Below, piece by piece: positions 10,954 to 21,279 of a stretch of 64,000 bases of DNA. The notes under the pieces were generated by a model that was given only the letters and a program-made list of their open reading frames with translations, was not told the DNA's origin and searched no databases. Source of the DNA: Ilex aquifolium (lineage: Eukaryota > Streptophyta > Magnoliopsida > Aquifoliales > Aquifoliaceae); NCBI GenBank assembly GCA_951799425.1, contig OX637395.1:38030323-38094322 (forward strand), written 5' to 3'. The translations under genes were made by a program, and so were the position numbers. Every line of letters begins with the position of its first letter. Position 1 is the first letter of the stretch.

Positions 10954-12865
10954 CATTACCTTTGCCCTTTCCTCATTCAAGTCTTTGTGAGTGTTGATTT
11001 TGCATGCTCCCTCTTCTCTTAGTGTTCCGCCCAAAGACATTCCACAATAATAACTAAAAATATTAGCGGTTGAATCTGAATGCCAGTGGAGATTTGTTAT
11101 TTATGACCAATAGGATAACAACATATTAAAGCCACTTTGATATCAAACAAATTTTACATCTACTAAATGAGCTGGACACTATATGCCGGTCCATGGTTCC
11201 AGCAGCCACTCAAAGGTTTGTTGTCATGCTTATAGGCCAATTCGGCACGGTGTTGTGATGACATGTTTCGTCATAATAAGTAGAGTCACAAAAAGTCTTT
11301 GTAGTGATAACGACCATCAAAAATAGTAATTGCGGCAATAAATAAATTTTTTATGACAACACTATCGCCAAAAAAAATATTTTCTCCAAAGCACGTTTTT
11401 TATGACGGTGGATACTACCGTCACAAAAAAAATTGTCTTAAAAGATCTTAATTCTTATAAAGAATATTGTATATTAAAATCGAGGATCACTTTTGCCGAA
11501 ATTTAAAACCTTGGTGCACAATAACGATCAAACAACTAAAAACTACTTACTATAAAGAAACATATACTGGCGAAATTAAGATATTCACTGTAAATGTACA
11601 AACCTTAAAAGGTATAATTTTTCAAGATCGACACAAACTTGAGAAAAAACCACACAAAGAGCAATGACAGTTGCTGCAAGGACACCACAACTATACAATA
11701 TTCAATAACGAATATTTTGACAAAAGACTTGTCAATTTATAGAAATTCTTAGAAAATCAACTCTGAAGCAATTCCAACAGATTCAGCAGTTGACCACCGA
11801 AAAAAAAAATCAAGAGGAAGAAAAACATAGTAGAAGAAAGAGACTAAAAAAACTTACTTGATAAAATGATCTGTGGATGTCAACAACGTTGACAAGGAGA
11901 AGAGAATAGGGCCCGTGTGCTTTGTAGCAAGAAGAAGAACGAAGGAGAAGACGAAATAAAAGAGAGGAAGAGAGAGAAAAGATAGCTTAGCAGTTGGTTG
12001 AGCAGTGCAGAAGAAAATAGGAAAATGAAGAGGCATATTAGGTGGGGTTTGTTCACAGAGTTTTATTTAACAATTTTTTTTATATATTTAATGCATCTAA
12101 TGAGGTCAATAATTAATGTTGGAATAGCAAAAGTTCAAATAGTTACAGAGTAGCTTTAGTGCTTGAAGACTGTTGACATGATTTTCGGTTACATTCATAA
12201 CATGATCTAAAGTTCACTTTATAACTTCATGCCAAGGAAGATTGGTTAAGGAATTAGTTTTTTTTTATTAAGATTATTGTAGTCAATCAAATTCGGATTT
12301 AGATCATATCTGTAAAGAAGATAATCAAAAGACAAATAATGAATTTATTAGTTGAATTAATGCAACCAATAAATATATGAGAACTCTTGAAACAAGGATA
12401 AAGTAGACATTATAGAATTATTAAAGGGCAAATAAGGAAATTAAAAGTTTTCTCCTTAAGCCACTTTTAGAAGTAGTATAGATAGATTATGTTTTTTAAT
12501 TGCTTTAAAAGTCTTTCTTGCAAGCCTCCTTTGTGTGGTAGTCGCAGGCTTCATTGAAAAATAAGGGTATGATTGATTTGTGTATGTAAAATAGTTTTTA
12601 TTTTTTTGGATGTAAAAAACAGAAGACAATTTGTTTGGACTTCAGAGTTTTGTATTCAAAATTTCAAAAATTAGGAACAAAAAGTCAGAATTTTAGGGAA
12701 CACCAATAACATGTTTTCGCCAGTTTTAAGACAATTTCAAAAAAATTAAAAACACGAGATGTAATCTATTGTGCACTTAAATGCATATTTAAAAAGATTT
12801 TTTTTCTCTCTCATTTGTGTCTTTCACTTCGCTTCCAAAGCAAGCCCGATTAATTCTTTCAAACC
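10954..12865. other. Intergenic, degraded transposon sequence
   Basis: No gene seen. Around 11255-11440 inverted GTGACGG/CCGTCAC-like motifs and AT-rich spacers suggest a decayed DNA transposon. The remainder is ordinary AT-rich sequence. A 60-residue minus-strand frame at 11854-12036 has no support. Confidence 0.4.
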
Positions 12866-12870
12866 CCCAG

Positions 12871-15299
12871 TGTAATTACCCGAAAAAAAAAAATTATTAT
12901 TTTATTTTGGTGCATTGGTTACCTAGGAGTAATTATATATATATAAGGATAAAAATAATTAAAGAAGACTAATATGTCTCTAATAAAAGTCTTATCCTAG
13001 AGAGACCTATTAGGACTCTTATACATGTGATTTTAAATATGGTAGTATTGTGGGATAAGTCAAACTCTTCATATATATATGTATAGATATATATATACAT
13101 ATATTCTCTTCCCAACACCTATACATACGTTGAATAAGAAAAATGAGGGAGAGGCTAGAGTTTCAAGTAAAGAAAAAGGAAGAGAAAGAAGGAAGAAAAA
13201 AAAGAAGAAGGAAAAAGAAGAAGAAGAGATTTGGACTCATTTAAGGTATGAATTCATTAATTATTGGTAGGTTTGTAAGTTATTCAATTACATAGTATTA
13301 ATGTTATCATAAATAGTGATAAAGAATATATATATGTTCATGGTGAAGAATAGTGATAAATGTATAAATGAGTTTTATTGGAAGTTGTTAATTTAAGTGT
13401 TTTGAGACTTAGTATAGATTTATTGTTTTGAGGCCTTTAAAGAATTTATTTAATGTCTTACAAAGCAAAAAGAAAACAAAAAGGGAAGAAGAAGAAAAGT
13501 TGCAGAACCTGCAACTTACGTTGGTGAAGAAGATGGAATTCTTTAGAACTACAGAAAGCTCCCCTTAGTTTTAAGTAGTTGTATTTTGATCCCTATACTT
13601 TTATAAACTCAATTTTTGACTACCATGGAACTTGGTAATTTATAGAACTGACTCAATATATTTGAAATATATTTGAAACAAATATGATCATTTCAAAACA
13701 GTCCCCGAGTCTTGAAAAACTTCTGAAATTTTGAAACGACCCCTATAAGTTTCGATTAAGTATTTAAATAATCAACGGTTACTCTAATAAGTCAAATTGA
13801 GGTTGTATTATTGAAAAATGGGTCTCTATAACCTTAAGCACTATTCTGAAAATTTTGTGGCAGCCTCGAAAATAGAAAAATTCGTTTTTAAGAAAATTAC
13901 ACTTTGACCCCAAAAGTTACAAAAATTATGATTTGACCCCAAAATTTTAGAAACTTTTTCTAAACAGCCCAGAATGCTTCTATACCCTATTACCTCATAT
14001 TGGAAAGGATATTTATAAGTAAAAGATATACTAAGTATATATCAAGGGGTAGGAGGTATAAAAATTAAATATAAAATCGCGAAACGACGAAGTTAGGAAT
14101 AGAGCTTGATTGTTATCTGTTATTTTGGATTAGGTGGTGATTGCATTGAAATTGAGAAAGAGTGCTTTGAATTGGATTTTGGAAATCAAGGTGAGTAGTT
14201 TACTGCTTCTTTTGGGAGAATTTTCTATATTAAATGTGTGGGTGCGTGTGTGTGAATTTTTCATATGTATGATATATGTGTTGATGTTTGGGGTTGCAAT
14301 TAAATATTTTGCAAATGTGAACTGTTATACATGTGAATTTTGAGAAATTTGTGGGATGATTTTATATCATTGTTTTGGTGATGAAAGGGAAATTTTGTGT
14401 GTGTTGGGACTGAAACTACAGTTTTGGTGTGTGTGTGAAAATCATGTTTATGAGACGGGGACTGGGTTACCAGGTCTAAATGGTAATGAGATTGTATACC
14501 GGCGTGGTCGGTATAGGGATGTGCACATAGGGGCCAGTCATCAGGCTAGTGATGACAAGAGATGGGGCCAGTTACCAGGCTAGTGGTAACAAGAGACGGG
14601 GCCAGTCATCAGGCTAGTGATGACAAGAGACGGGGCCAGTTACCAGGCTAGTGGTAACAAACATGATTTGACAGATGTATTTAGAACTGAATGTGTGGGT
14701 GAGTGTTTTTGAATTATAAATATCTTTTCATTTATAAAGTTATTAGTGATCATGAGAACGCTTTTGTTTTAAATGATTATGTGGGAAGGGTTGGGGTACA
14801 GCTGTTGTACTTATGTGTATATCAAAATTTATTTTCATATATAACTGTGGGATTTATTTTCACACCTCATTAGAGGTGGTTGCTATTCACGGGCCTTTGT
14901 GCTCACCCAAACATTTAACATTTTTCAGGTGAGGATCAGGGGGAGGAGTAAGTCCTCGGATAGACAAGGGATTAGAAGAATAGAAGATTTATTTTATCAT
15001 AGATCTTCAGGAATAAATGTCTTTTATAGTTTTCAGACAAGTATTCAATTGTTTTGTGAACAATGTTGCTTATGTTTAGGGTAGTGAACCTTATGGATTA
15101 ATTATTGTTTTATATGAGTTTAATAATAATATCGGTGATGTTAGCTTATTCCTCTGGTATTCATTAGATCGGTGGAATGGATCACTTTATTATTTGTCTT
15201 CCGCTGTATTTTGCATTTATTATGCACAGGTATGGTTGGTTAAGGCCTTGGTGGCCGGTCCGCCGCCCGACCTTTGTGATCCGGGGTGGGGGTGTGACA
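12871..15299 (+). repeat. 5' LTR of the Tekay/Del-like element
   Basis: 2429 bp, TGTAATTACCCG to GGGGGTGTGACA. By eye it differs from the 3' LTR at about ten substitutions plus one A in an A-run near 12890, roughly 0.4 percent. It contains a long TA/purine-rich tract (13070-13230) and a series of small hairpins (14466-14658). Frames within it are duplicated exactly in the other LTR and are not genes. Confidence 0.97.
14466..14658 (+). repeat. Hairpin array in 5' LTR
   Basis: Six consecutive short inverted repeats: 14466-14486 (TTACCA/TGGTAA), 14496-14514 (ATACCG/CGGTAT), then GTCATCAGGCTAGTGATGAC at 14537-14556 and 14605-14624, alternating with GTTACCAGGCTAGTGGTAAC at 14571-14590 and 14639-14658. 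The last four recur every 34 bp. The two types differ at two stem positions, and both differences are matched on the opposite arm. Confidence 0.85.
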
Positions 15300-15303
15300 A
15301 GAG

Positions 15304-15315
15304 TGGTATCAGAGC
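15304..15315 (+). promoter_or_regulatory. Primer-binding site (tRNA-iMet)
   Basis: TGGTATCAGAGC, four bases after the end of the 5' LTR, is complementary to the 3' end of plant initiator tRNA-Met, the usual minus-strand primer of Tekay/Del elements. Confidence 0.95.
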
Positions 15316-15319
15316 ATAG

Positions 15320-17550
15320 GTTTATGAATTACCAGTGGATTAGGCTGGATCTGAGGCTTTAATTGACTTTAGTTTGTGGGATAGAGAATGATGTTTATTA
15401 GTTAATAGCATGATTGGTGTAGTGACTAAGGCTAGTTAATTTGTTTGGTATTTTGTACAAACAAGAGATAGTTGCAAAAAGGGATGGTAAGGGTGTTGTA
15501 AGAAATGTGACTGACACTAACGGAATTTTAGGGTTTATACATTCTTCCGTGTCTGCTAGAGTAGTAATGAGATTGATTGTAGAACTCAAAACACTTGAGT
15601 TTGATTTGATCGGGGCAACTCTTATGGGTGGTTTTGAGTTAAGAGATGTCGTGTACTCAAGGTATAGGGTCCACATTGGAGAACATCAGTTACTAGTTTA
15701 TTGAGTTTTTTTTTTTTTTTTGACCTTAGGGGTTTTGATATGATATTAATTACAGATTGGTTAGTCATACAACATGCGACAGTAGTTGTTTTGAAAAGAG
15801 AGTCATGCAGATTTAGTTTTGAAGGAACATGATTTATTTAATCCCTGATATTAACTCTGCGAGTGTAAGCTCGAAAATGGGGTGAGGAAAGATTTTTAGG
15901 GAAATATTGCTAGCATCATTGTTGCACGGAACGAGAAAGTGTCTCTTGAGGAGATATCAATAGAAAGAGAATTTTTAAATAGATTTTGAGAGAAGTTGTC
16001 TATGCTATTATTGGGGAGAGATAAAGTTTACATTTTTAGAATAAAGATTTATTCAACTTAGCAATTTGTTGTGGAGTGCTGATGTTGTGTTTGTAAACGA
16101 AATGATGGGGTTATGAAATGTACGTCGATTACTACCAGTTGAGTAAGGTAGCAATAAACAATAAATATCTTTTACATGGTATTGATGATTTATTTGATCA
16201 GTTATGAGGAGTTAGAGAATTTAGTTAGATTGATTTTAAGTTGGGTTATCTTTACTTAAAAGAAAGAAATGATGATGCTCTGAAAACAGTATGTGCTACT
16301 GGGATAGTTATATTGTATTTTTGGTGAAGTCATTGAGATTGACAAATGCTACATTTGTTTTGATGGATTGACTAAATTGAGTATCTCAACTTTATCTAGT
16401 ATTCATTGGTGATGCACATGTGTATTCTTGTAGTAAATAATGAATTACCTTACTCATGATTTTGGATTAGATATAATTGTTTTTGTCTTGAAGTTATGGA
16501 GAGATTGTTTATACAGTAAGACGTGAGATTTATTTCGATTATTAAAGGTTGAAAGATTTATTTATTGAGAAGAAGTTTAATTTGAGAAAAAGGAGATGGA
16601 TGGAAAGATTAGGGACTATGATTATTCTATTATGATCATGTAGGTAAAGCTATTATAGTGGTCGATACACTAAGCAATAAATTATTAAGAAGTTTGTGTT
16701 CTATTCAATGTACCCAAATGAGTAATTTGGTTGATTTGAGATTGATAAGGGTACGTGTGATATTGACTAGTACATATATATTATTAGCTCAATTGCAAGT
16801 TAAACTCTTATTGGTAGAGTGTATCAGTTAGCAAAAAAAAAAGGGACACATGTGCAGAATATTAGAAAAAAGGTGTAACATAGTAGCAAGATAAATTTTA
16901 TACTTTTTGGTGAGATTATGTTTATATTTTTGCATTAGTTATGGGTACCAAAAGAGAATATGTTGAAGAGAGATATTATAGATACAACCTATAATTCTAT
17001 GTGCGTCTGGGGAGTATGAAATTATATTGATATTGAGAAACTACTATTGGTTGAGTTGAATGAAAAGAAAAATTGTGGAATTTGTAGCCAATGTGTAGTG
17101 CATTGATAGATAAGGACTGAGTATCAGTATCCTTCAGGTTTACTGTAACTAATTTCAATTTTTGAGTAGAAATTGGAGTAAATTACTATGAATTTTCTAA
17201 ACACACTTTCAGGATATAGATTGGGCATGAATCTATTTTGGGTTATTGTGGATTAATTGACGAAGTTATTTGGTAAAGATGTTTCATTTTCACGACATAC
17301 TTTGTGTTGTTATGCTCAGGAAGTATATATACTTGATTCTCCTTGTATATCGGTGGGAGCAATCTATTGAGTTTAAGGAAACTCTTAATTATGTTGGGGA
17401 GTCAATAAATTTTGGGTAACAAGATGATTCCATTAGTCAATGTATTGTGGAAGAGTCAATTAGGCGAGGAAGTTACTTGTGAAGTAGATAAAAAGATGGA
17501 AATTGAATATTCTCATTAGTTCTCACTAGGTATATAAATTTCGAGGACGA
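15320..17550 (+). pseudogene. Shredded gag-pol remnant
   Basis: Homology to Ty3/gypsy pol survives in pieces across several frames with many stops. At about 15640-15820 there is a protease-like stretch (GFDMILITDWLVIQHAT). At about 16145-16260 there is reverse transcriptase (NKYLLHGIDDLFDQL), continued to about 16440. At about 16570-16680 there is RNase H (FNLRKRRWMERLG). At about 16935-17160 an integrase zinc-finger-like stretch ends RTEYQYPSGLL, and at about 17190-17340 there is an integrase core start (ITMNFLNTLSGYRLG). A recognisable gag and the integrase C-terminal part are missing. The order protease-RT-RNase H-integrase is the Ty3/gypsy order. It is not translatable. Confidence 0.8.
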
Positions 17551-17559
17551 AATTCTTTT

Positions 17560-17572
17560 AAGGGGGAGAGAA
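17560..17572 (+). promoter_or_regulatory. Polypurine tract
   Basis: AAGGGGGAGAGAA lies immediately before the 3' LTR, the expected site for plus-strand priming. Confidence 0.95.
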
Positions 17573-20000
17573 TGTAATTACCCGAAAAAAAAAATTATTA
17601 TTTTATTTTGGTGCATTGGTTACCTAGGAGTAATTATATATATATAAGGATAAAAATAATTAAAGAAGACTAATATGTCTCTAATAAAAGTCTTATCCTA
17701 GAGAGACCTATTAGGACTCTTATACATGTGATTTTAAATATGGTAGTATTGTGGGATAAGTCAAACTCTTCATATATATATGTATAGATATATATATACA
17801 TATATTCTCTTCCCAACACCTATACATACGTTGAATAAGAAAAATGAGGGAGAGGCTAGAGTTTCAAGTAAAGAAAAAGGAAGAGAAAGAAGGAAGAAAA
17901 AAAAGAAGAAGGAAAAAGAAGAAGAAGAGATTTGGACTCATTTAAGGTATGAATTCATTAATTATTGGTAGGTTTGTAAGTTATTCAATTACATAGTATT
18001 AAGGTTATCATAAATAGTGATAAAGAATATATATATGTTCATGGTGAAGAATAGTGATAAATGTATAAATGAGTTTTATTGGAAGTTGTTAATTTAAGTG
18101 TTTTGAGACTTAGTATAGATTTATTGTTTTGAGGTCTTTAAAGAATTTATTTAATGTCTTACAAAGCAAAAAGAAAACAAAAAGGGAAGAAGAAGAAAAG
18201 TTGCAGAACCTGCAACTTACGTTGGTGAAGAAGATGGAATTCTTTAGAACTACAGAAAGCTCCCCTTAGTTTTAAGTAGTTGTATTTTGATCCCTATACT
18301 TTTATAAACTCAATTTTTGACTACCATGGAACTTGGTAATTTATAGAACTGACTCAATATATTTGAAATATATTTGAAACAAATATGATCATTTCAAAAC
18401 AGTCCCCGAGTCTTGAAAAACTTCTGAAATTTTGAAACGACCCCTATAAGTTTCGATTAAGTATTTAAATAATCAACGGTTACTCTAATAAGTCAAATTG
18501 AGGTTGTATTATTGAAAAATGGGTCTCTATAACCTTAAGCACTATTCTGAAAATTTTGTGGCAGCCTCGAAAATAGAAAAATTCGTTTTTAAGAAAATTA
18601 TACTTTGACCCCAAAAGTTACAAAAATTATGATTTGACCCCAAAACTTTAGAAACTTTTTCTAAACAGCCCAGAATGCTTCTATACCCTATTACCTCATA
18701 TTGGAAAGGATATTTATAAGTAAAAGATATACTAAGTATATATCAAGGGGTAGGAGGTATAAAAATTAAATATAAAATCGCGAAACGACGAAATTAGGAA
18801 TAGAGCTTGATTGTTATATGTTATTTTGGATTAGGTGGTGATTGCATTGAAATTGAGAAAGAGTGCTTTGAATTGGATTTTGGAAATCAAGGTGAGTAGT
18901 TTACTGCTTCTTTTGGGAGAATTTTCTATATTAAATGTGTGGGTGCGTGTGTGTGAATTTTTCATATGTATGATATATGTGTTGATGTTTGGGGTTGCAA
19001 TTAAATATTTTGCAAATGTGAACTGTTATACATGTGAATTTTGAGAAATTTGTGGGATGATTTTATATCATTGTTTTGGTGATGAAAGTGAAATTTTGTG
19101 TGTGTTGGGACTGAAACTACAGTTTTGGTGTGTGTGTGAAAATCATGTTTATGAGACGGGGACTGGGTTACCAGGTCTAAATGGTAATGAGATTGTATAC
19201 CGGCGTGGTCGGTATAGGGATGTGCACATAGGGGCCAGTCATCAGGCTAGTGATGACAAGAGATGGGGCCAGTTACCAGGCTAGTGGTAACAAGAGACGG
19301 GGCCAGTCATCAGGCTAGTGATGACAAGAGACGGGGCCAGTTACCAGGCTAGTGGTAACAAACATGATTTGACAGATGTATTTAGAACTGAATGTGTGGG
19401 TGAGTGTTTTTGAATTATAAATATCTTTTCATTTATAAAGTTATTAGTGATCATGAGAACATTTTTGTTTTAAATGATTATGTGGGAAGGGTTGGGGTAC
19501 AGCTGTTGTACTTATGTGTATATCAAAATTTATTTTCATATATAACTGTGGGATTTATTTTCACACCTCATTAGAGGTGGTTGCTATTCACGGGCCTTTG
19601 TGCTCACCCAAACATTTAACATTTTTCAGGTGAGGATCAGGGGGAGGAGTAAGTCCTCGGATAGACAAGGGATTAGAAGAATAGAAGATTTATTTTATCA
19701 TAGATCTTCAGGAATAAATGTCTTTTATAGTTTTCAGACAAGTATTCAATTGTTTTGTGAACAATGTTGCTTATGTTTAGGGTAGTGAACCTTATGGATT
19801 AATTATTGTTTTATATGAGTTTAATAATAATATCGGTGATGTTAGCTTATTCCTCTGGTATTCATTAGATCGGTGGAATGGATCACTTTATTATTTGTCT
19901 TCCGCTGTATTTTGCATTTATTATGCACAGGTATGGTTGGTTAAGGCCTTGGTGGCCGGTCCGCCGCCCGACCTTTGTGATCCGGGGTGGGGGTGTGACA
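17573..20000 (+). repeat. 3' LTR of the Tekay/Del-like element
   Basis: 2428 bp, collinear with the 5' LTR at an offset of 4701-4702 bp. Differences seen include 13303/18004 (T/G), 13434/18135 (C/T), 13900/18601 (C/T), 14092/18793 (G/A), 14117/18818 (C/A) and a pair near 14759/19460. It carries the same hairpin array at 19167-19359. Confidence 0.97.
19167..19359 (+). repeat. Hairpin array in 3' LTR
   Basis: Same six inverted repeats as in the 5' LTR; the type A hairpins begin at 19238 and 19306, the type B hairpins at 19272 and 19340. The stems are unchanged between the two LTRs. Confidence 0.85.
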
Positions 20001-20005
20001 CCCAG

Positions 20006-21087
20006 CCTCATTTAAAACTCCGGCCCTTCAAGCGGCACAAGCTGACTAGAATAGGTTCGATCAGCTACATGTTATTCTTAATTTAATAAAATACATTGGG
20101 AACAAAGGGTTGCCAATTGCTGGCAATATATATATATTGGGAGGGATTTGTATCCAAAAAATTTACCCACTGCACAATAACTTGAAAAACACATCATAAT
20201 AAAAAAAAAAAAGTAGCTCAATACAAAATACTTCTGTCACTGTAGGATCAGAAGGGGATCAGATGTAACTAACTTTTCTTTGCATGTGAGTAAATCTTGT
20301 TCGTCTACATATTATACAATAGTGGTAGAGAATGAAAATCGTGGTAACACACCCTATACTTCGTGCTCTTTTTCAGAGGATTTTTACAAAAGAGTCAATT
20401 AAAATTATATCAATATTTCTATTATTTTTAGATCACTGTCCAAATATGATTTACTAATTTGTCTTTTAAAACTGTTTTCGGAATCATATTACCAAAGAAG
20501 TTCTAGGATACAAAAAAAATCAAAGCACACTTTTCTAAACCTTTTCTTGAAAACATGTTTTGGATACTATTTTTTGAAAACATATGCAAACAGAACAATA
20601 GTTTTTGCGTTTGTTTTCTCTCTTTTTCATTTGCAAAGGCTCTATTCCGATAATCCAAATCCATGATATCTATGTTTCAATGAAGTAACCGTATCGCTAT
20701 GTCACTGCATGTCTTGTACACAATCTTACATTGACTATTATATTTGGAGAAAGATTATCTAGTTTTGATCTGTGAATTATGGTTCTCCTATAGATGAATT
20801 GCAAAAGAACTCTCATGAAATTTCATAGTTCTGCTTCAGTTTGCACTAAATTTTGTGCAAGTTGCAACTAGTATAGTATAGGAGTCATGGTTAAAAGAGA
20901 TGCATCGCAGTGAAAATTTTCATATTCTTTGCCACATTACAAATGATAAATTCTCTAACATTGATTACATATACAAGCATGAGAATTTCACTAACATTGA
21001 CTACATCTTGAAAAATTAAGAGTTGATTTAATGTTTGATACAAAGAAAATGGAATATTAAATATCTCAGAAACCTGACAAACTGAGA
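20006..21087. other. Downstream flank of lectin receptor kinase gene 1
   Basis: No gene. From about 20650 to 21080 the sequence is alignable with the flank of gene 2 (37865-37955 and 38855-39190), so the duplication unit was larger than the coding region. In gene 1 the two homologous blocks are contiguous; in gene 2 they are split by about 0.9 kb. Confidence 0.6.
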
Positions 21088-21279
21088 CTACCGTGTGTGA
21101 AAAAGTGATGCAGATGGCAAAAAAGTTGTAGAAGATGTGGTGAACTTTGAGCAATTGGTGTTGTAGATATAGCTTGAAGATTGGTTCCAACAGCTATCAG
21201 ATACAGTGGTGCCATAGGATAATGGTTGTGAAGAAGTGGGTGTATACCCTGACAGAGACAAATACTTTGGCATTGACAT
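21088..21279 (-). pseudogene. Untranslated former C-terminal tail of gene 1
   Basis: Directly after the stop of gene 1 and in the same frame, 63 further codons remain open (starting MSMPKYLSLSGYT) and end at a natural stop. They align residue for residue with the C-terminal tail of gene 2 (MPVPTYLSPSEYT onward). The codon that is AAA in gene 2 is TAA here (21280-21282), so one substitution removed the tail. The lack of further damage suggests a recent change, or that readthrough still matters. Confidence 0.8.

Larger units (their letters stand above)
12871..20000 (+). mobile_element. Ty3/gypsy (Tekay/Del-like) LTR retrotransposon, non-autonomous
   Basis: A complete-ended insertion: 5' LTR 12871-15299, primer-binding site 15304-15315, decayed interior, polypurine tract 17560-17572, 3' LTR 17573-20000, and target duplication CCCAG at 12866-12870 and 20001-20005. 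The primer-binding site matches the 3' end of initiator tRNA-Met. The polypurine tract is preceded by TCGAGGACGAAATTC, a signature of plant Tekay/Del-type chromoviruses. The interior is only 2273 bp and has no intact open frame for gag or pol. It must have been mobilised by proteins from another element. The tiny LTR divergence points to a recent insertion. Confidence 0.95.

Noticed and set aside
14515..14660. Possible CRISPR-like array from the regular 34-bp units
   Set aside because: The units are contiguous repeats with no unique spacers, lie inside an LTR of a plant retrotransposon, and there are no cas genes.
13079..15704. Several small frames repeated exactly near 17780-20086
   Set aside because: They are in the two LTRs of one retrotransposon, so the repetition is due to LTR identity and not conserved genes.
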